Positions 42,413 through 53,200 of a stretch of 64,000 nt of DNA are shown here, in pieces (position 1 is the first letter of the stretch; each line of letters opens with the position of its first letter). The stretch spans positions 2,310,777 to 2,374,776 of the forward strand of contig CAWJNK010000001.1 of the NCBI GenBank assembly GCA_963844205.1. The letters are read 5' to 3'. The translations under genes and the position numbers were made by a program. Origin of the DNA: DASSUW01 sp963844205 (GTDB lineage Bacteria > Actinomycetota > Thermoleophilia > Solirubrobacterales > Solirubrobacteraceae). A model generated the notes under the pieces. It was not told the origin of the DNA and ran no database searches. It saw nothing but the letters and a program-made list of their open reading frames with translations.

Positions 42413-45124
42413 GGGCACGGCCTCGGAGGCGAACCTCCGGATCAGCGCTGCGCGGGAGTTGATGTCGAGCTTGCGGTAGATCCGGCTCAGGTGGAACTCG
42501 ACGGTCTTGTGGCTCAGGAACAGCGCCGCGCCGACCTCCTTGTTCGCCTTGCCCTCGGCCACCTGGAGCGCGATCTGGAGCTCCTGCGGGGTCAGCTCCT
42601 CCGCCTCATGCGGCAGTCGGCGCCGCAGCGTCTCGCCGGTCGCGCGCAGCTCGCCACGCGCCCGTTCGGCCCACGGCCTCGCGCCGATCCGCTCGAACGC
42701 CTCGAGCGCCGGCCGGAGCTGCTCGCGCGCCTCGACGCGCCGCCCCGCGCGGCGCAGCCGCTCGCCGTGGCACAGACGGGTCCGGGCGAGCGCGAACGGG
42801 CTCTGGACCGCTTCGTGCAGGGCGATGGCCTGCTCGAAGTGATCCCCGTCGGCGAGCAGGCCGCGACAGCGCGCGGCGAGGGCCGCCGGCAACGGCGCCG
42901 ACGCGAGCTCCGAGCGTTCGAACGCCGCGAGGATCGCCTCGGCGTCCGCGACGCGCCCGACGCGCACGAAGGCCTCGGCGAGCTCGAGCTGAGGCGAGAC
43001 GCCGGGGATGTAGAGCGCGCGCTCGTCGGCGTGGCGGGCGACGTCCTCGAGCCGGCCGATCGCCTCGTCGACGCGCCCGAGCCCGAGGTCGAGCAGCGCC
43101 AGGCAGTGCGAGACCAGGAGCTGGTACAGCCGGAACCCGAACGCTGCGGCGCGACGCTGCGTCTCGTCGGCATAGGCGCGGCACTGCGCCTCGTCGCCGC
43201 GCAGCGCGTGGACCCACGTGAGCACGCCCAGCGCCTGGGTCGCGGTCACGGGCTGGTCGATCTCGTCCGCCAGGTCGAGCGCCTCGCCGGCATCCGCCTG
43301 GGCCTCGTTCCAGCGGCTCGCATGCAGCGCCTGCCAGGCGGAGCTGGCGAGCAGGTGGGGAAGCGAGCCGACCGCGCCGGCCGCCCGGGCGCGTCGCACG
43401 GTCTCCGCGAGGGTGTCATGGGCGAGCTCGTGGAGACCAAGCCATCCGAGCGCCGCTGACAGCCGGCCCGCTCGGAGCGGATCGGCACTCGTCGCCCCGA
43501 CGAGCTCGACCGCCCGCTGCAGATGCGGCCTGGCCTCGGCGAAGCGGCCGGCGAAGCACAGCCCGTACCCGAGCGCGACCGCGGCCTCCGCATCCGTCTC
43601 GCCGCCGTCCGGCGCTGCGAGCGCCCGGGCCTTGCGCGCGGTCTCGACCGCCAGCGCGGGCTCGCGCACGCGGATCAGGGCGTTCACCGCGTCCGCCGCG
43701 GCGGCGACCGCTGCGCTCCGGTCCGAGTGCTCCAGCAGCGCGACGGCGTCGAGGAGAGCAGTCGCGGCGCGGTCGGCCCGTCCGGAGAAGAACTCGATCG
43801 CGCCCTGCAGCCGCAGCGCCTCGGCGCGCACCGGGCCATCGCCGACTCCCGCCAGCGTCTCGGCGATCAGCGCGGCGGCTGCGTCCGTGCGCCCGGCCCG
43901 CCATGCCGCGTCCGCCGCGGCCGCGAGCCGCTCCAGCCCGGCCCTCGGGTCGGGGCTCAGCCGGGCCGCGCGCTCGAACGCCGCTGCCGAGGCCGCGTAG
44001 CCGCTCCGCCGCCGAGCCTGCTCCGCCGCCTGCGCCAGCGCCTCGGCCGCCACCTCGTCGGGACCCAGAGCGGCGCCCGCCAGGTGCCACGCGCGCGCCT
44101 CGGCGCCCGACGGGCCGAGCACGTCGGCCAGCGCCCGGTGCGCGGCGCGGCGCTCTGACGCCGCGGCGGCGTGATACACGGCGGACCGCACCAGCGGATG
44201 GCGAAACTCGAGCGCCCCGTGCCTGAGCCGGAGCAGGCCCGCGTCCTCGAGCCGCTCCAGGGCCTCGGGCGCCAGCCCCAGGGCGATGGTTGCGGCCACG
44301 ACGGGCTCCAGATCGCTCGAGCTGCTCACCGCCGCGACCAGCAGCGCCCGCCGTTCGTCCTCGGGCAGCGCCTCGGCACGCCGCGCGAACGCGCGCTCGA
44401 CGGACGAGCCGGCCGGGAGCGGATCGTCCAGAGGCGCTCTCCCCGCAAGCTGCTCGGCCGACAGCAGGCTGGGGAGCTCGATCAACGCGAGCGGATTGCC
44501 TCCCGCCGACTCGAACAGCCGCTCGGCGACCTCCGGAGCGATGTCGCGAAGGATGGTCGTGGCCGCCTCGCGAGACAGGCCGGTCAACCACATCGACTCG
44601 ACGCCGGGCGCGTCGAAGGTGCGTTGCTCGCCTTCGCGGGCCGAGGCGAGCACCGCCACGCGATCGGCCTTCAGCCGCCGGATCGCGAACGTCAGCGCGT
44701 CCTGCGACGAGCGATCGATCCAGTGCGCGTCGTCGAGAACGACGAACAGCGGATTGGCCTCCGCCGCCGCGGCGAGCAGGCTGAGCGTCGCGGCTCCGAC
44801 CGCGAAGCGGTCCTGCGCTTCGCCGGACCCGAGCCCGAGCGCGGCGCGCATCCCGTCGGCCTGGTGCTCGGGGATCTCGTCGAGGTGGTGTCGCAGCGGC
44901 CAGCACAGCTCGAGCAGTGCCGAGAACTCGAGCTCTGCCTCCGACTCGACTCCGAGGGCGCGGACGGCCGTCATCCCGGCGGACCGGTCGATCGCGTAGT
45001 CGAGAAGCGCGGTCTTGCCGATCCCCGCGTCGCCGCGGACCACGAGCGCCTCGCTGCGCCCCGCGCGGGCACGGTCGAGCAGCTCGTCAAGCCGCGCGCA
45101 TTCGCTGTCACGGCCGATCAGCAC
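42401..45124 (-). CDS. LAL-type regulator: AAA ATPase plus LuxR HTH (paralogue 2)
   Basis: 907 residues from GTG 45124. Same architecture as paralogue 1: Walker A GDAGIGKTALLDYAIDRSAG, Walker B LFVVLDDAHWIDRSS, TPR-like middle, C-terminal HTH (ELTPQELQIALQVAEGKANK, SHKTVEFHLSRIYRKLDINSR). The two HTH domains are almost identical in the recognition helix, so they probably read the same operator. The middle regions differ more, so inducers may differ. It is divergent from the metalloprotease gene and transcribed from a leaderless promoter. Confidence 0.92.
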   Translation of the reverse strand: MLIGRDSECARLDELLDRARAGRSEALVVRGDAGIGKTALLDYAIDRSAGMTAVRALGVESEAELEFSALLELCWPLRHHLDEIPEHQADGMRAALGLGSGEAQDRFAVGAATLSLLAAAAEANPLFVVLDDAHWIDRSSQDALTFAIRRLKADRVAVLASAREGEQRTFDAPGVESMWLTGLSREAATTILRDIAPEVAERLFESAGGNPLALIELPSLLSAEQLAGRAPLDDPLPAGSSVERAFARRAEALPEDERRALLVAAVSSSSDLEPVVAATIALGLAPEALERLEDAGLLRLRHGALEFRHPLVRSAVYHAAAASERRAAHRALADVLGPSGAEARAWHLAGAALGPDEVAAEALAQAAEQARRRSGYAASAAAFERAARLSPDPRAGLERLAAAADAAWRAGRTDAAAALIAETLAGVGDGPVRAEALRLQGAIEFFSGRADRAATALLDAVALLEHSDRSAAVAAAADAVNALIRVREPALAVETARKARALAAPDGGETDAEAAVALGYGLCFAGRFAEARPHLQRAVELVGATSADPLRAGRLSAALGWLGLHELAHDTLAETVRRARAAGAVGSLPHLLASSAWQALHASRWNEAQADAGEALDLADEIDQPVTATQALGVLTWVHALRGDEAQCRAYADETQRRAAAFGFRLYQLLVSHCLALLDLGLGRVDEAIGRLEDVARHADERALYIPGVSPQLELAEAFVRVGRVADAEAILAAFERSELASAPLPAALAARCRGLLADGDHFEQAIALHEAVQSPFALARTRLCHGERLRRAGRRVEAREQLRPALEAFERIGARPWAERARGELRATGETLRRRLPHEAEELTPQELQIALQVAEGKANKEVGAALFLSHKTVEFHLSRIYRKLDINSRAALIRRFASEAVPSGV

Positions 45125-45130
45125 ACGCCC

Positions 45131-45136
45131 ACGCTA
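45131..45136 (-). promoter_or_regulatory. TAGCGT -10 element, leaderless promoter of the second LAL gene
   Basis: On the minus strand TAGCGT ends six bases before the GTG at 45124, as at the first LAL gene. Confidence 0.6.
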
Positions 45137-45157
45137 ACCCCGCAGGCGGACCGGCGC

Positions 45158-45172
45158 TAGGGATGTCCCCTA
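45158..45172. promoter_or_regulatory. TAGGG-N5-CCCTA inverted repeat, candidate LAL operator (second copy)
   Basis: Read on the minus strand it is TAGGGGACATCCCTA, 13 of 15 bases identical to 39625-39639. It is again exactly 21 bases from the TAGCGT -10. Confidence 0.62.
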
Positions 45173-45200
45173 AGCCGCGGGGGTGACCGCCCGGGCAGGT

Positions 45201-45228
45201 CCAGGGATCGTGCAGAAGCGATCCCTGG
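45201..45228. promoter_or_regulatory. Inverted repeat CCAGGGATCG-N8-CGATCCCTGG before the metalloprotease gene
   Basis: Perfect 10 bp arms, 22 bases before the ATG at 45251. The core GGGATCG...CGATCCC repeats that of 39566-39593. It lies on the hydrolase side of the LAL operator in both cases, 28 and 26 bases away respectively. Confidence 0.52.
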
Positions 45229-45250
45229 CGGGTGCCGTGACGATCGCGCC

Positions 45251-48200
45251 ATGCCCGAACAGCACCTTCACGAGACGGACAAGCTCCGTCGCCTTGCCTG
45301 GCTGACGACGGTCGCCGCGGTGGTCGTCGCCGTCGCGCTCCCAGCGTCGGCCTCGGCCCATGCGGCCGGCGCCGAGGCGGTCGTCGACTTCGAGGACGCA
45401 CCGGTCGGCACCCAGATCACGACGCGCTACCTCCACACCGGCGGCCTGATGCAGGGGGTGACGTTCGGCGAGTTCACCACGGGGACCGCCGGCGAGCTGC
45501 CGCGCGTCGAGGACGCCGGCGACCAGGCCGCGTCCGGGACCAAGGTGGCGAGCATCTACGACGACAACGTCGAGTTTCCCGACGCGCGAACCTACGGCAA
45601 GTTCCGGTTCGCGAAGCACTTCGTCCGCGTGACCGTGGGGATGGCGCCCGGCGGCCCACCGCGCACGATCGCGCTCACCGGCTACAACGCCGCGGGCACG
45701 CCGATCGTCGGGGCGCACAATCAGACGCTCGTGGCTCCCGGCGCCGGCTACAAGGTCCCGCTCGAGATCCACAGCGCCGCCGGCCAGATCGCGTACTTCC
45801 GCGTCGCGCCTGTCGGCAGCGGCGCGGTGCCGGTTGTGAAGATCGACGATGTCGCGTTCGACGTGCCCGAGCCGGGCGCGCCTCCGCCGGCGGCCGACTT
45901 CGGGCTCTCGCTCGACCAGAACTCGGTGATGGGCGAGGACGTCGGCGTGCGGCGGGGCGAGTCGACCACGGCCCGGATCGTCGTCGGCCGCGTGAACGGC
46001 GCGTCCGGCCCGCTGGAGTTCAGCGTGAGCGGGCTCCCGCAGGGCGTCTCGGCGCGGTGGGTGCCCGGGAATCCGAGCGCCGCGCCCAGCGTCGGGCTCG
46101 AGCTCACCGCGGCGGACAACGCGCCGGCGGCCGGCGACCAGCCGATCACCGTCACCGCCGACCCGCAGGGCAATGCGCAGGCGGGCCCGGCGCCCCGTTC
46201 GGTCCACTTCGATCTCGACGTCTTCCGGAACTACGACCTGCGCGTCACCGGCATCGAGGTGACGCAGGGCATCCAGGCCCAGCACATCGCCGTGCGCGAG
46301 CAACTCGCAGTGCGCGGTGGTGCCGTCGCTGCCGCGCCTGAGCCCGTCCAACCCGGCGGCGCCCGTGCGCGTACCAGGGCGTCCGGCTCGTGCGGTCGAA
46401 GAAGACCGTGGCGCGCGTGTTCGCCAACACGACGCAGGCCGGCGGCGTCGAGGACGTCGGCATCGTGCTGCGCGGCTTCCGCGACGGCAAGGAGCTCCCG
46501 GGCAGCCCGCTCGTGCGCGAGCGTGACGTCGCGTCCGGGCTGTTCCCGCACGTGACCTGGACCGAGCGCACGCACCCGAAGGGCGGCGAGGTGTTCGTCC
46601 TGCCGCCGTCGTGGTCGTCCGGCAGCGTCACCCTGGAGGCCGAGCTGCGCGAGCCGCTCAGGTTCATCGGGCACGGTGCGGCCGAGTGCGTCGAGGCCGG
46701 CTGCCAGGCGAACAACCGGTTCCGCATGACCGGCATCCCGTTCGTCTCGACGGGCTACATCGACCTCGCGACCGTCCGCATGTGGTTCCGGGGCGAGCTC
46801 GCGCGCTGCGCCGCCGAGGAGCCGAGCGAGTCGGCCGCGCGCCGGTGCCCCGCGCCGTGGAAGGCGCTCGCGAAGCCCGCGCAGCTGCTCCCGCTGCAGG
46901 AGAACGGCTACAACTTCGACCCCGTCTCCTACTACGGCTCGGTGGAGATCACCGACCTCAAGAAGGAGTACACGAAAGAGGATCGCTCGCGCGAGGCCAA
47001 GTACCGCCTCGACGACTACGCCGACGACCAGCCGCGCGGGTGCAGCTCTCGCCGCTTCTGCGCCGATCAGCTGTTCGGCGTCTACGGCCCGAAGTACAGC
47101 ACCGGCGGCCACAGCCGCGGTCGGCTCGCGACGCCCATGCCGGGCGGCGGGTGGATCATCGACCAGCCGTTCGCGGTGGCCTCGTGGAAGTCGGCGCAGA
47201 CGCACGAGCTCTCGCACGGCCTCGGCCGCGCGCACGCCGACACGGTCTGCGGCGGCGACTCGGACGGCGAGACGGGCGAGGAATGGCCTCCCGACAACCG
47301 CGGGACGATGGACGGCGTCGGCTACGACATCCGCACCGGCAAGGTCATCGCGCCGCGCGCGCTGGGCGCGTTCGGCTCGAGCAATCCGAAGGCGCCGGAC
47401 TACCAGCCGGCCCGCTGGTACGACTACATGTCGTACTGCCGCAAGGATGACGACGACTCCGGCGCGTGGACCTCGGTCCGGGGGTGGGAGAAGAACGTCG
47501 ATCTCCTGAGGCAGATCGCCGCCGCGCTCGGGCGCGACGGCGCAGACGCGCCGCGTGCCGCCTCGGCGGCGCGGACCGCGGCCTCGGGGTCGGCGGCTCC
47601 GCTCGAGGCGGCGACGGCTGCGACGTCGCGCGTGGCGCGCTCCGCGGCCGCGAGCGTGCTGCGGGTCCGAGCGACGGTGCTCGGGCACGGCACGTCCGCC
47701 GGCATCACCAGCGTGAAGCCGCGTACGGGCGAGGTGAGCGGCGGCCCGGTGGACGCGGGCTACGCGATCGTCGCGCGCAACGCCGCGGGCGGTGTGCTCT
47801 CGCGGGTGGCGCCGCAGGTCTCTCACGAGCACGGACATCCGGGCGAGCACACCGAGTCGATCGTGGCCGACATCCCGGCTGCGGGCGTCGCCCGCGTGGA
47901 GCTCGTCGGCGCCGACGGCGCCGTGCTCGCGAGCCGCGCGGCGAGCGCGGCGGGCGGCGCGGGTGCGCGTGCTCGCCCCGCGGGGCGGGCAGCGGGTCGG
48001 CGGCAGCGGCGACGCGCTCGTCCGCTGGCGCGCGACCGACCCCGACGGCGACCGCCTGCTCGTCAAGGTCGACTACTCCGTCGACGACGGCCGCACCTGG
48101 CGGCTGATCCACATCGGCCGCGGCGGCTCGAGCGTGCGGCTGCCGAGCGGGCTGCTGGCTGCCTCGCGACGGGCGCGTATTCGCGTGCGGGCCAACGACG

Positions 48201-48782
48201 GCTTCCACGAGACCGCGGCACGGTCGGCCCGCTTCCGCGCGGTCGGCCACAAGCCGAACGTGCGGATCACGAGCCCGGGCGGCGGAGCCGTTGCGGGCGC
48301 CGACGACGCGGTGTTCTTCGGCGGCGATGCCTACGACGACCAGCACCTCCGGCTCGGCGGCAAGCGCCTGCAGTGGTTCGACGGTCGCCGGCGGATCGGC
48401 AGCGGGCCCGCCATCAGCGCCACCGGGCTTGCGGCCCGGCCGCCACGTCATCCGGCTCGTCGCCCGCGACCGGCTGGGTCGCCGCGCGACCGCGTCGGTG
48501 CGCCTGCGAGTGCGGGCCGTGAAGCCGGCGATCCTCTCACTCGCCGCACCCGACTCCGTGCGACCGACGGCCCGGCGGCTGCGGGTGAGCATCGCCAGCT
48601 CCGTCGCGGCACGGGTGGTCGTGCGCGGACCGGGCGTCCGCTCAGCTCCGGCGCTCGTGTCGCGGCATTTGCGCTCCGTCTCGGTCCGAGTGCGGCCCGG
48701 CGCCGAGCCGCTCCGCCTCACGCTGGCGCTCCGTGCCGGCACCAAGGTCACGCGAGTCCCGCTCGCCATCCCGCGCGGCTGA
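45251..48782 (+). pseudogene. Secreted metzincin-type metalloprotease gene, four frameshifts
   Basis: One protein of about 1170 residues can be followed through four frames: 45251 to about 46317, about 46317-46366, to about 47960, to about 48428, then to the stop at 48782. Signal peptide at about 18-40. Beta-rich N-terminal domains lead to GIEVTQGIQ and GVRLVRSKKTVARVFANT. The zinc site THELSHGLGRAH (HExxHxxGxxH, near 47200-47240) and Met-turn DYMSYC (near 47425) mark a metzincin. C-terminal Ig-like domains follow (VRVLAPRGGQRVGGSGDALV). Each break behaves like one extra base. It may be intact in the organism if these are assembly indels. Confidence 0.75.
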
Positions 48783-48812
48783 ACCCTCACGAACCAAAAG
48801 GAGATCCTCCCC

Positions 48813-49286
48813 ATGCCCCCTCGCACCTCCCTGCGCGGCGCCACGGTCGCCGCCCTCGTCACCGGCTCCCTCCTGGCGGCCATGCCCGGCGCCGCCGGCG
48901 CCGCCGTCCCACTCGCCGGGTACTACTCGGGCCCGACGGTGCAGCCGGCCGAACAGCCGTACGCCGGCTCGGTCGACTTCAAGGTGTTCAAGTACGGGTC
49001 GTTCAACGGCACCGTCCGCAAGATCCTCAAGATCGGCGCCACCACCCAGCTCCGCTGCGCGTCGGGCGAGGTCAAGGACGACCGCTACCTCGTCTACGTC
49101 ATCCTCGGCGGCAAGATCGACCGCCGCGGCAACTTCAAGTACGCCGGCAACGGCTTCACGATGAAGGGCCGCTTCACCACGCGCACCAGCGCGACGGGAA
49201 CGCTGAGCCGGACGGTCGGCGACTGCAAGGCCGAGAACGTCACCTGGACCGCGAAGCGCAGCACCGGCGGGATTCCCATCCCGTAG
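48813..49286 (+). CDS. Small secreted protein, function unknown
   Basis: 157 residues with a signal peptide at about 1-30 (ends GAAGA). The rest is beta-rich with a Cys pair (LRCASGE, GDCKAENV) and reads YYSGPTVQPAEQPYAGSVDF and FKVFKYGSFNGTVRKI. It ends GGIPIP. I do not recognise the family, though this pattern of a short single-domain exported beta protein is frequent in the window. AAGGAG lies before the ATG. It follows the metalloprotease gene by 30 bases on the same strand and may be co-transcribed. A perfect 20 bp-arm terminator follows. Confidence 0.68.
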   Translation: MPPRTSLRGATVAALVTGSLLAAMPGAAGAAVPLAGYYSGPTVQPAEQPYAGSVDFKVFKYGSFNGTVRKILKIGATTQLRCASGEVKDDRYLVYVILGGKIDRRGNFKYAGNGFTMKGRFTTRTSATGTLSRTVGDCKAENVTWTAKRSTGGIPIP

Positions 49287-49297
49287 CGGAGACCCTC

Positions 49298-49337
49298 CAC
49301 GGGCGCGGGCCGCAGCCGGCTGCGGCCCGCGCCCGTG
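49298..49337. terminator. 40-base perfect palindrome, bidirectional terminator
   Basis: CACGGGCGCGGGCCGCAGCC followed directly by its exact complement (49318-49337), between convergent stops at 49286 and 49348. The GCCGGC centre would form the loop. It is the longest perfect palindrome I found in the window. Confidence 0.85.
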
Positions 49338-49347
49338 TCGACGCTGC

Positions 49348-49914
49348 CTACTCGCCCGCGAGGAATCCGCACCTCGCGGCGAGGGGGTCGACGTCACGGT
49401 TGTAGCTCCCGACGATCGAGAGAAGGGCGACCTCGTCGAACTGCGGCAGCCCGTCCTCTGACGTGCCAGTCACGACGCCCTCGACGACCTGCCGCCCGGC
49501 GCCCGCGACGCCGGGCGCGGCGAAGCCCGTCAGGCCCGTAAAGGTGACGATCGCCGGGCTGCCGACGCTCGTTCCCTCCGGATAGTCGACGTGCACAACG
49601 ACGGGGGTCGGCGACGTGAACGACCGGCCGCTGCCGCCCAGCTCGACCGGTGAGGAGACGGTGAACTTGAAGTCCGGCGCGGTGCCGATCTCACGCACGA
49701 TCTGCGTCCCGCTCGCGTCATAGAAATAGGTGGCGGTCAGGGTCCCCTCGAAGTGGACGAGGACCGGAACGCCGCACAGCCGGGTCAGGCCGTCGCTGAC
49801 GCGGCTGTCGTCGATCTCGACGCTCTGACGCAGCGGCGGCGCCGCCGCCGCGGTCGCCGGCAGCAGCAGCGCCGCTGCCAGCGCGGAGAGCAGCACGAGT
49901 CGCGCTCTGTGCAT
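49348..49914 (-). CDS. Secreted beta-rich protein, function unknown
   Basis: 188 residues. Signal peptide 1-24 (ends ATAAA). The mature part is beta-rich with two Cys (RLCGVPVLV and AARCGFLAGE) that could pair. Short motifs such as HFEGTLTATYFYDASG and PVVVHVDYPEG do not match a family I know. An AAAGGAAG ribosome site precedes the ATG. The sequence HFEGTLTATYF and the length recall exported actinobacterial proteins of unknown role. It converges on the gene ending at 49286. Confidence 0.65.
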   Translation of the reverse strand: MHRARLVLLSALAAALLLPATAAAAPPLRQSVEIDDSRVSDGLTRLCGVPVLVHFEGTLTATYFYDASGTQIVREIGTAPDFKFTVSSPVELGGSGRSFTSPTPVVVHVDYPEGTSVGSPAIVTFTGLTGFAAPGVAGAGRQVVEGVVTGTSEDGLPQFDEVALLSIVGSYNRDVDPLAARCGFLAGE

Positions 49915-49942
49915 GGTGACTTCCTTTCAGGTTGTGGTGATG

Positions 49943-50170
49943 TCACGCCCGGCCGCGCCGGATCACGAGCGTTGCTCCCGCTCCGGCGACGACCAGTCCG
50001 AGCGTGGCCAGCGCGCCGATCGCGGCGTCTGCCCACTGGAATCCGTGGTCGCGGACCTCCACCACGATCGTTCGCGGCTCGCGCTCATGCGTTTGGCCGC
50101 CGGCGGGAACCGGGGCGGACGCTGCCCACAACAGGACGGATGTGGCGATCGCTAGAACGGCTCGCGGCAT
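49943..50170 (-). CDS. Small exported membrane protein, function unknown
   Basis: 75 residues from ATG 50170 (ATG 50182 is also possible). N-terminal signal peptide (MPRAVLAIATSVLLWAASA), a short charged ectodomain (THEREPRTIVVEVRDHGFQW) and a C-terminal span (AAIGALATLGLVVAGAGATLV) with a basic end. The IVVEVRDHGFxWxDAAIG pattern recurs in small actinobacterial membrane proteins of unknown function. It lies 28 bases upstream of the secreted protein gene on the same strand, so they may be co-transcribed. Confidence 0.6.
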   Translation of the reverse strand: MPRAVLAIATSVLLWAASAPVPAGGQTHEREPRTIVVEVRDHGFQWADAAIGALATLGLVVAGAGATLVIRRGRA

Positions 50171-50296
50171 CGGTCCCAGCACGCTCCCGCTGCGCGGTAA
50201 ACGAACGTCGGCGACCGGTCAAGAATCGGCAAACGTCCGCCTAGGCACGACCGGCGACCGCCGGTAGGGTCGGCCCCGAGACCGGGGACGCGAGCG

Positions 50297-53200
50297 ATGG
50301 AATTCTGCATTCTGGGCCCCCTCGAGGTCCGCAACGGGAGTCGCCCGATCCGGCTCGGCGGTCCCCAGCAACGGGCGCTGCTGGTACTGCTCCTGCTCCA
50401 TCGTGGCGAGGCGATCTCGACCGACCGCCTGGTCGACGCGCTGTGGGGGGAGCATGCGCCGCCCGCCGCCGTGAAGACCGTGCAGACCTACGTCTCGCAG
50501 CTGCGGAAGGCGCTGGGCGACGGTGTTGTGGTGACGCGCGGCCACGCGTACGCGCTCCAGACCGAGGCCGGCGCGGTCGACGCCGAGCGCTTCGCCGCGC
50601 TGGTCGCCGACGGCCGGGCGCTGCTCGGCGCGGGGAGGCCGCGCCCTGCGGCCGAACGGCTCCGCGAAGCGCTGGCGCTCTGGCGCGGCCCGGCGCTGGC
50701 TGACGTCGCCTACGAGGGGTTCGCGCAGCGGGAGATCGCCCGCCTGGACGAGCTGAGGATCGGCGCGATCGAGGACCGGATCGACGCTGAGCTCGCGACC
50801 AAGCGGGCCGCGGACCTGGTCCCCGAGCTCGAGGCGCTCGTGCGCGAGCACCCGCTACGTGAACGGCTGCGCGGCCAGCTGATGCTCGCGCTGTACCGAT
50901 CCGCGCGCCAGGCCGACGCGCTCGAGGCCTATCAGGACGCCCGCCGGCAGCTCCGCGACGAGCTGGGACTCGAGCCCGGCCCGGGACTGCGCGCGCTCCA
51001 GACCGCGATCCTCGCGCACGACCCGGCACTCGGGGCGCCGCGGCGGCAGCCGCTGCCCGCGGTGAGACGGCGCCGCGGGGGCGTGCTGCTCGCGGCAGGG
51101 GGCGCGCTCGTGCTCGTCGCGGCCCTCGCGGCGGCAGTGGTCGCGCTCACGGGCGGCGAGCGCACGGCGCGGCTGGGCTCGGTAGCGCCGAACGCGGTCG
51201 GCGTGATCGACCCCCGCTCAGGCCACATCGTCGCCGAGGTGCCAGTGGGCGCCGGCCCGGTTGCCGTGACCGTCGGGACCGGCGGCGTGTGGGTGGCCAA
51301 CGGCGGCGACCAGACCCTCTCGCACATCGATCCGCGCAAGCGCGCGGTCGTCGGCACCGTCGGCACCGGCCGCGTGCCGGCGGACGTCGCGCTCGGTGGC
51401 GGCGCCGTCTGGGTAGCCAACGCGACGACCGGGAGCACGACGGGCACGGTCTCGCGCGTCGATCCGCTGTCGCGAGCGGCGACGGCCGTCCGCGTCCGCA
51501 ACAACGAGCGCGACGACTTCGCCCCGCCGACACCAAGCGTGCTGGCCATCGGCGAAGGGCGCGTGTGGGCGAACCACGTCCGCAACCGCGTCGCGACGTT
51601 CGCGATCGACGCCGCGGCGTCGGTGCAGCACTTCGGCCTCGGAGCCGAGCACTCCGTCGACGGCCTCGTCCTCGCGGCCGGGTCGCTGTGGGTGGCGAGC
51701 AGCGCCTCCGACCGGCTGTTCAGGATCGACCCGCAGCGCCGCGCAGTCGTGGCCGAGATCCCGATCGCCGCGGCGCCGGGCCAACGGGTGGCGGGACCCT
51801 ACGGCCTCGCCGCCGGGTTCGGCTCGATCTGGGTGGCGGACAGCCTCGCCGGAACCGTGTCACGCGTTGATCCGCGCCTGAACGCGGTCAGCGCGACGAT
51901 CCGCGTCGGCCGGCGTCCCACTCGGCTGGCGGCCGGTGAGGGCGCGGTGTGGGTGCTCAACGCGGCCGACCAGACCATCGTGCGAATCGACCCGCGCACC
52001 AACGCGGCCGGGCCAGGCATCCCCATTGGCGGGCTCGCCACCGACGTCGCTGCGGGCGCCGGCGCCGTGTGGGTGACCGTCGCTGGCGGCAACCCCGCGC
52101 CGGCGACCGCCGCCGCCCCGCAGGTCGCCCGCCCGCTGCCGGCCTGCTCGCCGGTCATCGGCCCGGGCGCGGCGCCGCCGCGCTATCTGATCGCCGCGGA
52201 CCTGCCTGTCCGGCTCCTCGGGCGCCGCAGCCGCGAAACGGCGAGCATGGCCGCCGCCGTTCGCCTGGTGCTGGAGCAGCACGGGTTCCGCGCCGGCCGG
52301 CACCGCATCGGCCTCCAGGTCTGCGACGCGTCCTCGCAGCGCGAGGGGCACACCGACCCCGAGCGCTGCAGCGCCAACGCGCGGGCCTACGCCCGCGACC
52401 CGAGCGTGATCGGCGTCGTCGGCCCGTACCACTCCTGGTGCTCGAGCATCGAGCTGCCGATCCTCAACAGCGCGCCGGGCGGCCCCGTCCCGGCGGTCAG
52501 CCCGTCCAACACGTATGTCGGGCTCACGAAGAGCGGACCCGAGACCACGGCCGACGAGCCCGACCGGTACCAGCCGACCGGCATCTCCGCGTACGCGCGG
52601 ACCGTCGCGCCCGATGACGCCCAGGGAGCGGCGCTCGCCACGCTCGCCCACGAGCTCGGCGTCCGGCGGCTGTTCCTGCTCCACGACGAGACCGGGTTCG
52701 GCTACGGGCTCGCCCGGTACGCCAGCGACGCGGCGCGCTGGCTCGGCGTGCGCGTCGCGGGCATGGCGGGCTGGGACCCGGAGCGCGCCCACTACGGCGA
52801 CGTGGCCGCGAGCGTCCGGCGCTCCGGCGCCGACGGCGTGCTGCTGGCCGGTTGCGCATGCTCGAACGGCGCCCGGCTGATCGCCGACCTGCGCGCCCGC
52901 GTCGGGCCCCACCCGCGCTTCCTGCTCAACGACGGTTGGATCGACATCGACCGCCCGCTGCGCCGGGTCGCCGCGGCAGCGCAGGGTGCGTACATGACGA
53001 CGGCCGGGCTCCCGCCGGACCGCCTGCCGCCGGCGGGCCGCGCGTTCGCCGACCGTCTCCGCGACGCGACCGGCGCCCGCGGCCCGCTGCCCGCGTACGC
53101 GATCACCGCAGCGCAGTCGGCCGAAGTCCTGCTCGACGCGATCGCGCGGTCCGACGGCACGCGGCCGTCCGTGGCCGCAGCTCTGCGGCAGACGGACATC

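Noticed and set aside
45251..48782. Programmed +1 frameshifting in the metalloprotease
   Set aside because: Four events in one gene without common slippery sequences, together with both insertions and deletions in later genes, fit assembly errors or decay better.
48073..49405. Long plus-strand frame running on past the metalloprotease into the next gene
   Set aside because: Beyond about 48430 it is out of frame with the clear protein signal (LRPGRHVIRLVARDRLGRRA lies in another frame), so its tail is a shadow.
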